Made by a program: the position numbers and the translations under genes
Part shown: positions 10,529 to 22,523 of the stretch, one piece after another
How the letters are laid out: each line of letters opens with the position of its first letter
Numbering within the stretch: position 1 is the first letter of the stretch
The notes under the pieces: model-generated
What the model saw: the letters and a program-made list of their open reading frames with translations, nothing else
Told to the model about the DNA's origin: nothing
Database searches by the model: none
From: Daphnia carinata
Lineage: Eukaryota; Arthropoda; Branchiopoda; Diplostraca; Daphniidae
Assembly: GCF_022539665.2 (NCBI RefSeq)
Contig: NC_081340.1
Coordinates: 6,633,357-6,697,356 of the forward strand
Direction: 5' to 3'
DNA: 64,000 nucleotides

Positions 10529-11305
10529 TCAATATCTGTTGAAATTTCGATTTGAAAGCAAATCGGACGAAACAGTTTCTTCGTACGACACGAGCTTTTC
10601 CAAATGTAGAAACATTATAGATAGGGAATTGACGAAAATCGATGCAAGACCACATCCGAATAGGGTGCCCTCCAATACCTTCAACGACTTGAATTCATCT
10701 GTTTTAGAAGATATACAAAAAGAATAACCTAAAAGAAAATGTGGCCATTTGCGAGCGTAACATTGTTCGTAAAAAATTGCGGTTTACCTAGTTGAGACCA
10801 TCCGAAGGCCGTTTGAGGTGCCGGAGATTCCGATAAGAGCCCGTAGAAAGTTCCAGCCGCAATCCCGATGGTAAAAATTCCGGCCAAGAGCGTTGCGATG
10901 CAGAGAAAAATACCAGCCATGTACCTATTCTTATTATTTTAAGGATAGAGAGAAAGAAAGGACAGTTTCGTTTTCGCTTCGCCTATCAAACTTGTGTGTT
11001 AAGTGTGCGAACATTTGTTGGGGTTTGCACAAAAACTTGCGCTTCAAGCAGAGTAACATGCTGGTCCCGTTACATGCCAGCAGTAAAGCAGTCCATATTC
11101 CCACCGCGGTGTATTGAGAGTAGGTTTTAACTTGAAGGTTTTTGTAGTTACTGAGAATCATAGACTTCAAAAAGGAGTACCATAGTTACTAACTGGCGAG
11201 AAGATTATGTTCTTATGTAGAAATAAAGAAGAACACCTGTACGAATAGAACGATGAGGGCCAAAATGAGGTTACAAGCCGAACAGATGCGTAGTGGAATC
11301 GACAT
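10529..11305 (-). CDS. Four-pass membrane protein E of the tetraspan cluster
   Basis: Four exons (11305-11237, 11164-10992, 10924-10788, 10728-10529), phases 0/2/1, 192 residues. It starts MSIPLRICSAC directly before the first hydrophobic segment (residues 10-28). The signature YSQYTAVGIW precedes segment 2; segments 3 and 4 lie near residues 83-105 and 145-165. The third intron in transcript order of the array is phase 1, as in genes A, B and D. Intron 2 is only 67 bases, with a clear pyrimidine tract and TAG end. No catalytic motif was seen. A membrane-scaffold or channel-like role, as in MS4A proteins, is possible but unproven. Confidence 0.7.
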
Positions 11306-12231
11306 CTTTTTCCACTGTCGACTGGCACAATGACACTACGCACATTGTAATCTTTGTTGTAACGGAAACCAAATGTATTTTTACTATAACACGCGTTGAA
11401 TAGAGAAAGGATGCGGTTTTCTGACGTAGCCTGTCATTTTTGCATTGGATCCCGTTATGCGTAGTAATTCACTCGAATCCGTATTCGTTTAAAGAAAGCA
11501 AATCAAACGAGTTGATAACGTTTTAGAAAATTCAAAGACGGTCGTAATCTGCAAGATATGGCACGATGATGTAATTCACGTCCCACACGCTGATGAACAA
11601 TAGTATTTCTTTTCGAAGCGAGACGTCATCGTTTTCTACGATGAAAAAGATTGATTGCAAAATATGTATGCTATCTAACGTGTATGGAGTTATGCATGCA
11701 GCTGTTGTGTTTGTACAGTGCATTGCAATGTTTGTCCTTTGCGAAAAGTGCAATGCGCCTTTCTTCTTTTCTGCAAATAATGCCAAATTTCCTTTCGCTC
11801 TCCCTTTGCTTGATATCCTTGGCCCCGTTTTCTAGCCAGCGTTTTTAATACTTGATGATTACGTTGGTGCCAAATTTTAATTTGACCGTCGTGTTTCTAT
11901 TGGAAATCGCATTTACTTTTCCTTGAAGAAAGGAAGTAAAGATAACTGCAGGCTAATGACATCTCGAGGCACTAATTGCCACTTTTGTTCAAGCAGGGTG
12001 TGGCTTATTCGAAAAGGAAAATGTATTGTCATTGTGTATGATGTATTATGATATTCCGGACAACCCAGATGATAGGTGTAAAAGGTACAAACACTATGGT
12101 AAACAGAATTTTCATGGGAGTGCGTACGTGAACGAAAAATAGTTTATTTTGGAAGATTTGGAATTTGTTTCTTCCGTTTTTGTAAATTTTGGGACGTTTG
12201 TATTGAAATTTGTGTATCAGTTTTGGTTTTC
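11306..12231. other. Gap between tetraspan genes E and F
   Basis: Holds the upstream flank of E and the 3' flank of F. Overlapping open frames on both strands around 11530-11850 lack splice or domain support. Confidence 0.4.
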
Positions 12232-12902
12232 TCAGTTGTAACAGTAGCAAGAAATGAAACTGAGAGCTCCGTTGATGACGCATGCAAAGCAACCACCGAA
12301 AAGCATCACTCCATCGAGTGCGTGTTGCACTGTACCTGTATTTTTAAACGTATTAAATTGGTGAATGAACTATGGCGTCATGCTTTGAAGTTACTTACAA
12401 TGGTCTTTGGGAATATACCGATAGAGGCAATACCAATCTTCCTCAATTGCTTCAATATTAGCAGCCATGACGCCAATCAGTGCGATTGAACAAAAGAATG
12501 AGATCAAAGCTGTGGCCACCTCCCATTGGTTGCTGTAATTAAAGTTAAGTTAACTCTAACGCAATTGCTATACATTTGAAAACAAATCAATTAAATTGAC
12601 GTACTAAACACGCTCCAATTTTCCTTTGTGGGCTGATCGCCAGAAGACAATGCCCGTAATCATGAAGCTGATTCCAGCCCAAATTCCTGCTGCCACCTTT
12701 TCTAAATCGCCCGTTTCTGGATTTGACGAGTAGCGGACCAAAGTACTTATCTGTTGAAACGCATATGAGAGTTACGTGAACCCCCCTTTTTTTAAGTAGG
12801 GAAGTACAAATTAGGTTTAAGTTAAGTTACCTGGAAGATAATGACTACAACAGCTGTGCAAATGTCCAAGAAAGCTAAACTCTTGATTATGAAATTTGCC
12901 AT
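12232..12902 (-). CDS. Four-pass membrane protein F of the tetraspan cluster
   Basis: Four exons (12902-12831, 12750-12610, 12519-12399, 12335-12232), 145 residues, the smallest and probably furthest upstream member of the array. The first hydrophobic segment (residues 8-24) is followed by a polar loop, LEKVAAGIWAG leading into segment 2, segment 3 (about 72-90) and segment 4 (about 118-140) ending in a Cys-rich CYCYN tail. The exon 2 to exon 3 junction is uncertain: all siblings use phase 2 there, but no good phase-2 donor is visible, so I used a phase-0 junction that keeps the membrane frame. The other junctions are clear. Confidence 0.6.
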
Positions 12903-15900
12903 TTTCGTTGTCAAATGCTTTTTGCACTTTTTTTTGTGTATATGCCTCGGAAAACGATGACGAAACACAGAACGACGAACAAACTATTAACGAACGAACT
13001 GACAAATTAACTACCAACTGCCGTTTTTGTCTTGCATTCTTATCTCACTTTTTTCGAGTCAGATAAGCTTGTCCGATAACTTGTTGAGGGTTTTTTAAGA
13101 TAGGAACGGCAGTATTGCGTGTAAGCTGTCGTTCAACCCCTCTCTTGGTTTCAAATGCTTAACGTCATAAAATAGCATGAACTCCACGTTACCATTGGAT
13201 CAAACTCTCCCCAAAATGATGAAATTTCCGAGTATAGTTGTATTATCTGCATCACATCCTACGTACGAAAGCAATCACCATAAGGTATTGTGTTTGACTT
13301 TGTGTAAAAGAAAAGTTTTTCGTAACGTGATTGTCCTCGGGTTCGATTTCAGAAATTGTCGACCCATCAACATATGTTAGTTTACATTTTATTTTATTGG
13401 TGTGTGTTGACTGTAGATACCTTGGACAAGCTTGAACTTGTTTTGACCCCCCTCCCCCGAACTAACGCCCAATTTTCCTTTGTTTCTCTATCCCCTGAGC
13501 TAACGCGCAATTTTTCTTTGTTTCCCTTTCCCTTTCTTAATTTAGGTTAGGCCTAATAGGCAGATCATTAGTCAGTCGCATGGCAGTTCTCGAACAAAAA
13601 GGGTGTCGAATTCTTAATCGATTCCCAACAGAAATATGTTCAAATTGCGCATTTTTCTATTTAATGTTGTTAAAAGTTAACGGTAATTGATCAGAATGTC
13701 ATATTGCAATGTTACTGTTTGTGCAAAAATGCAGAACATTTCCCCGACTAACGAAGCAAATTTAAAGTTTTTCGCCCAGCAAAAGGTATGATAAGGTGAT
13801 TAAAGATTGAGTCAACAAATGTGGTTAGTTTATGAAAAGTTTCACGTGTCGTTTGTTCACTTGTACAGTCTGGCAAAGCCTTAAGCACTACTGATAACCA
13901 ATGATATCTGTGCTCTTGAGTGAATGCTTGTGAAGGTAACTTGCTTTGTTTTAAAACGTCTGTCATGGCTTTGATAAGTTTTGCTTCATTTTAATTTTCT
14001 TAATTTCTTCTCTTTACAGGAATGTTATTGCAAAGCATATGCAGCAGAAAGTGATTTAACGACTAGCTGATACGCCATTCCAGCCCTACTTCCCAGCTAG
14101 TAGTTCTTTAGCACCGGTTTGGCCATGTCGTACTATTTGGACTCGGGTAACAACACATTTTAATAGACTTCCGCATTATTATGCTCTTTTTATTAGCCTT
14201 ACATTAGTTACGGTGCCTTTTAAATTCACTGCTTCAGTGAGTAGTAACTATGGGAAACCCAACGCACAATTGGAGGGAGAGATTTCTTAAGGGGGGAAAT
14301 GAATAGAATATCACACACGTTATCGTACTTATCGGGACATTTGGCGCGAAATTAAGGCTGGGCTTACGACCGATGTTTGTCACAGCTTTCATAGCTTGCA
14401 TAGTACAGACACACACGCTTGAACGCGTTCCAGTCCGTGCCAGCCATTTAGATCGATGCCTAAGGGTGCGTTGGTTTTTTCTTATGTCTGCCTACAGCGA
14501 ACGCCATCACAACCCTCTGGTTTTTTGTTTTCTAGTTTTTTTTTTTAAATCTAGCATCCGTAGCTGCGGGGTCACGAAAGCCACGTATACCGGATGCTTT
14601 TGGAAGCGAATGTTTTTTGTTTTTTTTTATTGGTCAAAACTAAAAATTATTTGTTTCCTTTATTGTTTGATTCAAGTATCAAATGATATCCTGAATTGTG
14701 CTTTATTGTTTGATACCGTTAACAGAAACATTTCGACAGGGAAGTTCAGGAAATAATGCCCTGCATTAGAATTCATTTTTTTTTTGCATTTTTTGGATGG
14801 AACTGTTGAGGTTGTTTTTTCTATTTATTTTCGGGGACTGTTGAAGGCGTAGTCTTGGATTCAGCAAAAAATGGGATGCGGGTCACGGATAGGGTAAACG
14901 AAAAAGAAACGAGGATCACATTCTGTGTTTGACTTGACCGTTTGTCTTGCTGTTCGGTTTCAGTTTTGGGGTGATAGAGGAGATTTGTTTGTTTAGAACC
15001 TGTTTTCTGAATCAGTTTTTGTTTTATACGGCATAATCATCGTGGTATTCTGAACACGAAGGTTGTGTTCTGGATCGGTTGGCCCTTAGGGTCACTAAGT
15101 GTACGTATATAGAACAGGCTCATATTCCGGTTGTCTTCTGACTGCTCATTTCAGAGCAATCTGGGCTCACACAGGTGGGAGGAGTTTCTCACGTACGTTT
15201 TAGAACTCCCATCCATTCCGTTTTCAGTCTTTTCTTGTGGTAGTTTGCTAGCAGCAGCATACGGTAACCGTTCCCACAACCGTTGTTGCGGGATTTAGTC
15301 TTGAGCCTAAAAGAGGTTAATTTTATTGTATAATTTTCTACGGTGCAGTTAAACGTGAATATCCATCCTTAAGGATTTTCGTTTTCCATTATAAGGGTAG
15401 AGGTTTATCGCTTTATCATTTGTTTTTACGAAAACTTTGTGAGTAGATTTTACTTTTGTACCTACTGATGTAATTCAATTAATATTCCTCGAATGCAATT
15501 GAACAACCCTGTTGGCAATGTTGCGTTTTTTATGGCAGGAAAGAGCATCACGATGATGGATGGGTGTAACTTTTCCGGGGTCACTAGCCTCTCGTTGTAT
15601 CTTAAAAAGCACGACTCAAATTTGGCTCTGCCGAATTGATTTGAACAGAAATTTACATGATTGTATTGGCCTATATTTTTAGGGATCGTCTGCGCTGTAT
15701 GTCTCCAAAGTTTCGTCGCTTAAATTCTTAGAATGTCCACAAATTGTCTTGTTGGGGACAAGCTTGATAGGAGCATTAATCACACTGTTAACCGATGCAG
15801 CCAACAATAGCTAGCGCGCGCATAGCTACAAAAGGGTCAGTGACCGATAGTTAACGGCGTATAAACAGACAACAAAGATGGATTTAGTTTATAGCCTAAA

Positions 15901-16405
15901 ATATAGAATCCCGTATCGCTGCACTTTGGAAAATCGAAAACCAACATATTATGTTGGTCTAGTTCCTTTATTGAATGTTTTATTTATGGTAATGAATCAT
16001 CTTGTTGACTTGAGTTTTGGATCTAAAAATGCATATCACGCGGAAAGGCTGACGAAACTGCCGAGTCATTGTACAAAAAAAAGAAGGAAAAGCTATTGGA
16101 TATCTATTTATTAATCAATTTTAGTAAGACAGTTCGTGTAAGCACTAACAATAGAATGGCTATACTAAGCTGACACAACTGAATACAATTCTGTTTTCTA
16201 GCAACCGTAACGGTAATAATAAGAAGAATGAAGGTTTCCTCGTAAACGTCGGGCATGAGATTGTAACTAAAATCGTGAATTGAAGGTTCATTCTTTGAAC
16301 GTTATTGTTTAGCTTTGCCCGTTAGTTAGCCATGAACTGACAAATGTGATAACAGATTGTTTTATTCCATCGCAGATCATTCGACAAAAGGCCATGTAAA
16401 GAGAC
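12903..16405. other. Intergenic region upstream of the first GMC gene
   Basis: No convincing gene. It contains an imperfect 38-base direct repeat (13459-13535), T- and A-rich tracts, and a probable 5' UTR splice acceptor of the first GMC gene at 16373. Open frames at 13748-13966 (minus) and 15878-16114 (plus) were considered but have no recognisable features. Confidence 0.4.
13459..13535. repeat. Imperfect tandem repeat, two copies of about 38 bp
   Basis: Both copies begin GA[AG]CTAACGC, continue with CAATTTT, CTTTGTTT and a C/T-rich end, with a few substitutions between them. Confidence 0.6.
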
Positions 16406-19084
16406 ATGCAGCCGACAGTGTTCCTGATATTCGCCCTTTGGATCCAACCAATCGTTTGCACAGATCGCACCTCTTCGTTTGCACTATTCAATTCTTACAT
16501 ACGTGGCCACTTGGATGGAAGGGTAGAAGATGTTCACGTAAGCCATCAACGCTATTAACACACTTTTATTCACTTAAAGTTTAATTGCCTTATGTGTTCT
16601 TAATAGAATCTATTACCAGAATACGATTTCATTGTCGTTGGAGGGGGTTCGGCTGGGGCAGTACTTGCATCAAGGCTCTCAGATATAGGTATTGCATGTT
16701 AAAAAATTGTAATAAAAATAAGTTGTTGCACTCAATTTTTAATTACTACTCGTGTTCTTTTTGCTTGGCCATTTGTGTCAATCATGACAGCCGGATGGAC
16801 AGTCCTGTTGCTAGAAGCTGGAGGTTTGGAGACCATCACTTCCGACATCCCTGGCCTTGCCAAGTTCCTTCAGTTAACTGACATCGACTGGCAATATCAA
16901 ACAGAGCCGCAACCAGGTCAATGTTTGGCTTTAAAAGATGAACGGTAACAGTCATTCTGCAAATTTTTAAATTTCACATTTTATGGTAGACAAATACTAT
17001 AACATTCAAAACAGGTGCAATTGGCCGCGTGGGAAAGTTCTGGGTGGTTCGTCCGTATTGAATTACATGTTGTACGTACGTGGTAATAAACGTGATTACG
17101 ATGGCTGGGCGAAGGTGGGCAATTACGGCTGGTCGTGGAAGGATGTCCTTCCGTACTTCATCAAATCGGAAGACAATCGCAATCCTTATTTGGCAAGGAA
17201 TAAAGAATACCATGGAACTGGCGGATATCTGACCGTACAAGAAGCTCCATTCCACACTCCACTTTCAGCTGCATTTGTCCAGGCAGGCGTCGAATTGGGT
17301 AAGCTTTTCATTCCATATTATTATTAAGGAGTTAATCTAAATCTGCGTCAAAAATTTGCTATTTATCATTACTTTTTATTTTTTTACATCTAATAGTTAT
17401 GGATTTAAAACAAAAGTTGTGATAACCTGTTTATAATTTTTAAGTGGGGTCCGTGCCTTTCCACCTTTTGCAATTGTTAATTCGGTTACAGCGCTTGAGG
17501 CTAAAGAGTGCAATCAGCGGTGGCCTGTTGAGTTTACTAGTATTTTTTCACAAACAGGTTACGAAAACCGAGACTGCAATGGAGAAATCCAAACAGGTTT
17601 CATGGTACATTTCTACATCTTTTAAAGAGTTCATGTTGTTACTAAGTAATTTTGATTACATCTGAATGCATAGATTCCTCAGGGAACAGTGCGTGATGGA
17701 AGTCGATGTTCAACGGCCAAAGCTTTTCTGCGTCCAGTCCGCAAGCGGAAGAATCTGCACGTCGCTCTATGGGCTCATGTGCATCGCGTTTTGATCGACG
17801 ATCAGAAACGAGCTTACGGAGTTGTTTTTGAACGTGATGGAAGGATCCAAAGGATTCGAGCACGTAAAGAAGTCATCCTGTCAGCCGGCGCTATCGGTAG
17901 CCCACAGCTGATGCTGTTGAGCGGAGTAGGTGACCCGACCCACCTACAACAGGTGGGTATTTCTGTCAAACATAGCCTTCCGGGTGTTGGCCAGAACCTG
18001 CAAGACCACATTTCTGGCAGAGGAATGGTTTACCTGATTAACGAAACTGTTTCATACGTCGAGACGCGTTTTATCAACATACCGTCTGTTTTGAATTATG
18101 TCAGAAATAGAGGACCGCTGACTGCCCTGAGTGGCACAGAAGGTCTTGCATGGGTAAAAACCAAATATGCTGATCCTAAGTGAGTAGAAGTCATGTAAAA
18201 AAAAATATTTGTTCAACAAAATTTAATACAGAATTTTTATTTTCCAGTGACGATTATCCCGATATGCAGCTTCAGTTTATCGCTGGCTCACCTATTGCGG
18301 ATGGCGGCGTAACACTGAAGGCAAATGATAACGTCAAAGATTCAGTGTAAGATCGAAATCATATTTATCGCTTGATTAAAAGAACTAAATAATGGATGTT
18401 CTTTAAATCATGTATTACAGCTGGAAGGAGTATTACGAGCCTATTGCATATCGTGACAGTTGGCAACCCATTCCTATAGTGTTACGACCCAGATCTAAGG
18501 GCTATCTTCTACTGCGCTCTAGCGACCCATATGATAAGCCGCTCATTTATGCCAACTACTTTGCAGACGAATATGACTTGAAAGTGATGATAGAAGGCAT
18601 GAAAATTGGGCTGGCATTGAGCAAGACGAAGGCATTCCAGCGCTTTGACTCGCGCCTGTATGACAAACCGTTCCCTGGGTGTGAAACTTTGCCATTGTGG
18701 ACTGACCAATACTGGGAGTGCTTCTTACGCCACTATTCTACCACGCTTTATCACCAAGCTGGCACCTGCAAAATGGGAAATAGTTCAGACCCTACGGCTG
18801 TCGTTGATCCTGAACTACGCGTTTACGGCATGCAAGGATTGCGCGTTGTGGACGCTTCTATTATGCCGGATGTCGTATCTGGAAACACCAACGCACCAGT
18901 CGTAATAATTTTTTGAAAATTTATCGTGACATGGGACGTAAACAATGCAAGTATTTCATTTTTATTTTATTTATTTATTTTTTTACAGATCATGATAGCG
19001 GAGAAAGCGGCTGATCTCATCAAGGAATTTTGGTTGAAAAGATCAGAATCACCTAATGATATTGAATCTGGGCATCTTGATTAA
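16406..19084 (+). CDS. GMC oxidoreductase 1 (secreted, glucose-dehydrogenase-like flavoenzyme)
   Basis: Nine exons (16406-16537, 16607-16688, 16791-16944, 17015-17298, 17558-17604, 17674-18179, 18248-18346, 18421-18901, 18989-19084), 626 residues. A signal peptide ([12 protein letters not shown]) opens the protein. The FAD-binding loop [10 protein letters not shown] is at about 54-63, GMC signature 1 ([18 protein letters not shown]) near 130-147 and signature 2 ([13 protein letters not shown]) near 305-317. The catalytic His is in [10 protein letters not shown] (about 545) and the second active-site position is Asn in GNTNAPV (about 591), as in the GMC family. It probably oxidises an alcohol or sugar outside the cell; the substrate cannot be told. 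Exon 1 is preceded by a splice acceptor at 16373, so a 5' UTR exon lies upstream, and a start-stop uORF (ATGTAA) sits at 16394. The next gene is a close paralogue lacking two of these introns. Confidence 0.93.
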
Positions 19085-22000
19085 ATCATTTTATTTATAT
19101 CTCTCAGTCAATAGTTTTGGTTCGGTATGCATGATTTATTCTTGTGTTGCACGTTAGTGTGCCCATAAGAATAAGCTCACTCCCAGCAAACCGCGTTGGC
19201 TAATCGTGCATAGCGAATCATTTTGTTTAAATAGCCCCTCTGATTAAAATTTTCATTGATCCATACTGTCAACTTGCAGGGAATTTCATCTTAGTAACAT
19301 TTCAGTCACACAGTCCTGTCAATAGTTTGTTTTCTCTATTGAAATGTTGGCAGCTGTCCGTTTGTCGAATCGTTAAGTTGTATCCTACGACGATAAGACT
19401 TAACGTTTGTAACACATGATCAAAGGAAAGCAGAGTTTGCAAATCTATAATTGCCAAATTGCATTTGCAAACTTTCTTCCTTTTTTTTTTTACCAATAAA
19501 GAAATCGAATGCCGTGAAACGGAGGATCGCGTGTCAGATAAGGCCTTAAGGATGAAATAATGGCGTTATACTCCCCAAATAAAAGCGTGGGAACGCGTCA
19601 ACCCATTCCGTTGGTGATGCATAGAACTTTCGATAAGCAAGCAATTTGAATGTTTCAGCGCAAAGCCATCCCATGCGAAAAACGAGTAAAAAGAACTTTC
19701 GTTCCTACTACGTTTTTGAGATCTCTTGTTCACCACGTCAAAATTATGGAAGAAGCCTTTCCTTATTTTTTCTAAATTGCATGTTCACGCTTTGGGAGAA
19801 TCTAGGCCTGTAAGTCACGAAGTGATTTGATTGGGGGGGGGGGGAGTTCCTCGTCGGAACACTTGCAAGTTATGATGAGGAAAACAAAATTTTGTTTTCT
19901 TGTAGAAATGATGGTCTCTGACTTTTAATTTCCATCATTTGTCATTTAGACTTGGCGTTAACGTGTGTTTAACACAAAATTCTATTTACATTTCCCTTCT
20001 GGCCAGGTGCCATTAACAATCCGTCGTCTATACTTTCGATACCTGAGTTGGCCTGCTAGTGTGATAGTAAAAAACTTTCTCTCGCTTTTGAGATTCTAAC
20101 CGTTTTCATTTCTAAGATATCCCGCCTTTTGAGTCATTCCTTATCGTCGTGAAAGAGGTGCTTTGCCATTTTTGCCTACGTTTGCTAACTGCGATTTGCA
20201 ACAGCGCCAAAGGCTTTATTTGGAGATGTTACGTAACCGGTCGAAATTAATAGCTCGTAATGAATGACGGCAGAACCTTGAAAGTAAAACGTGCCGACTT
20301 CTCATCACATTTTTCTCTTTTGTTACCAAAATTAATTGTTCGTAATTAGGCTTCCGAATGATCGAAACGTAATTTTCCGTTAGAAATCGTATGACACTTT
20401 TTGTGTGTAAAAGGTCTGGCTCACTTTCTCGTAGAGCCTTTTATCTTTGATGTAGGTCTCGTGACCTCTTTCGCCGTTGATAACAACACTTCACAAGGGA
20501 AAACAGAGTGTAGGAAAATCCTCAGGTTGTCGTATAACCTCAGCACACACAACTGCGGAAATGGCTTAAAATTTCTGTTTTGCTTTCTTAAAAATTTGAA
20601 TATGCTAAAATATTTGTTATTTATCATATAACATTTGATTTTCCTTTCTAGTTAGCCTATATAAAAATGAAAACGTTTTGCAATAGGCTGTAAAAATATT
20701 TCAGGTCCGTCTACAGTTTAATCTCAGCCCTTTTCCTTCAGGTAAGGAAAAGGGCGAGATAACACGCGGGTACGTCAGGGACCTACAGGTAACTACTCTA
20801 ACCCCTTCTATTTTTCCCCTGAAGGAATTAAAGATTCGTTTCCATTGGGCTGATTCTCCTCAGTTGTACGCAGGCCCCAATGACCTAGACAGCGTGTGTT
20901 GCATTCATCCCTTTTCTCTTACTATTTTTTTTTATCCTTGAAATCTTTTAGCTATTCACAGTGCCGCTCCTCACGTGTGTGTCGCAGCCCAGTACCGAAT
21001 CGGTCGCGCGGCCAGGAGAGAAAGTTGATTTGATCCCCATGGTGATCTTCCCTGTGAGCCTCAGTTGCTGCCTAAAAAAAAAAAATACGTAACGAAAATT
21101 TTTTCGACCGGGGCTCCTTCCAGTCGTAGTTTGAACGCAGTCGCGATCGGAAGGGTACGGGAGTCTTCTACCAATTTTTTCATGCAGTTTGAAATCCCAA
21201 GTAAGTCTTGTTTACAGTTATTCTGTTATATGGTTTGAAATATTTTGTCTCGAAATGAATCGGAATTAAAACAAGGAAGGTACTAGGGAAAAAATGGAGC
21301 GAGATAAACAAGTGGCGACAGATGCGTGTGATTTCAGTCCCGCCGACAGTTCGTCTACCAATAAGTCCGCCGCAATCCTTGTTTAACGGTGTTCTCTATT
21401 TACAGTATGTCTAGGTCCTAGGGTTGTTTAATTGCATTCCTTCATCTATCACGCGGAGAAATTATTCAAAAACTAGGCCGTTTGAATGTTATGCATTGTT
21501 ATTAGAACGTGAAAGAAATGCCCAAGAATTCATGGAACAAAAGGAAAGAAATCATTCGTCAACCGGATCACTTTTTTCTTCTTGTCTAATGTAATTAAAA
21601 TTGTCTAAATTGAAATTCTAGAGTGCGCTATGATTGACGAATTCCTTCCGGATACACTCGCGTTTAACTGGTGATTCCGAACCGTAGCGCGACCTGCAGC
21701 CATTATAGGAGTCTTTCATAAAAGGGAAACGTAGGCTGGGGCGGATGAGCAAACTTAGTCTGTCGGAGCGTGAACTAAAATACTAAATATATGCTTAAAG
21801 TGACCTAAAAAAAAAAAGGAAAAGAAAAACCGTTTTTCTCGCTCGTAATCATGGGTCTTGGTCAACATTAAAAAAAATGGTCTACGTGGTGATGTACGGT
21901 AAGACACACTCCCGTGTTTTGTTCGTGAATTGACTCACGCACGCCAACCGTCTGTCTTTAGAGTGCCTTTCGTTGTTTCATCATTTTTTATATTTTTTTT

Positions 22001-22523
22001 TTGTGGTTGACTAATGTTTTTGCTTTCTGTCATCGTCAAGTACGTCTGTTTTTTTTTTCCAATTCGCGGACACGGCGTAACGACATGTCCGTCTGAGAAT
22101 TTTTCTCAAGTTATTAGAGGACCTGATGTTACTTGTCTGCGTGTGGTGGCCATGTAACTTCATTAATCACGCAGAGCTATCACCGTCGGATTAGACAGTT
22201 GGGCGATGAGCGTAGCGCACTCGGGATAAAGACCATTACGGGGCAAAAGATTCATTTGAAAGAAAAGGTTGTAATGATAAAAGGAGGCGTGAATGGACTA
22301 TCCTCCGGCGGAGAAACTGTTGCTCTTGACTTTCTCTCCGGAGAAGGCCATCCTCAACCGGCGAGACGAAGGACGTTTTCCCCACATGAGATTCTCCTAA
22401 AAATATACATGTGGGTCAAACGGATCATTACGAAACATTTCTCCATATTGAACTCTAACCATCCTTTTATCTTAAAACGTTTTGTTTGTTTGCTTCTTTT
22501 TGCTAGAGGGACATGAAGAAACC
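19085..22523. other. Intergenic region between the two GMC genes
   Basis: A possible polyadenylation signal AATAAA for GMC gene 1 is at 19495-19500. The rest holds a 40-base hairpin (20721-20760), a G run near 19835 and A/T homopolymers, but no gene I can support. A 5' UTR splice acceptor of GMC gene 2 lies at about 22506. Confidence 0.5.
20721..20760. repeat. Near-perfect inverted repeat (17-bp stem, 5-base loop)
   Basis: The left arm 20721-20738 pairs with the right arm 20744-20760 through 17 base pairs with one unpaired A at 20726. The loop is CAGGT. The core arms are GCCCTTTTCCTT and AAGGAAAAGGGC. Confidence 0.85.

Noticed and set aside
13748-13966. 72-codon minus-strand frame starting MTDVLKQSK
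   Set aside because: Reads like protein but is isolated, with no signal peptide, partner exon or domain; kept only as a weak possibility.
15878-16114. 78-codon plus frame after a TATAAA-like sequence
   Set aside because: The TATA-like element is under 20 bases from the ATG, and the frame has no features; more probably part of the upstream region of GMC gene 1.
20930-21080. GC-richer block ending in an A run, resembling a small RNA gene or SINE
   Set aside because: No box A/B promoter, tRNA cloverleaf or known snRNA signature could be made out by eye.
22133-22516. 127-codon plus frame before GMC gene 2
   Set aside because: No domain signature; it ends over the UTR acceptor region of GMC 2 and is likely chance or 5' UTR.
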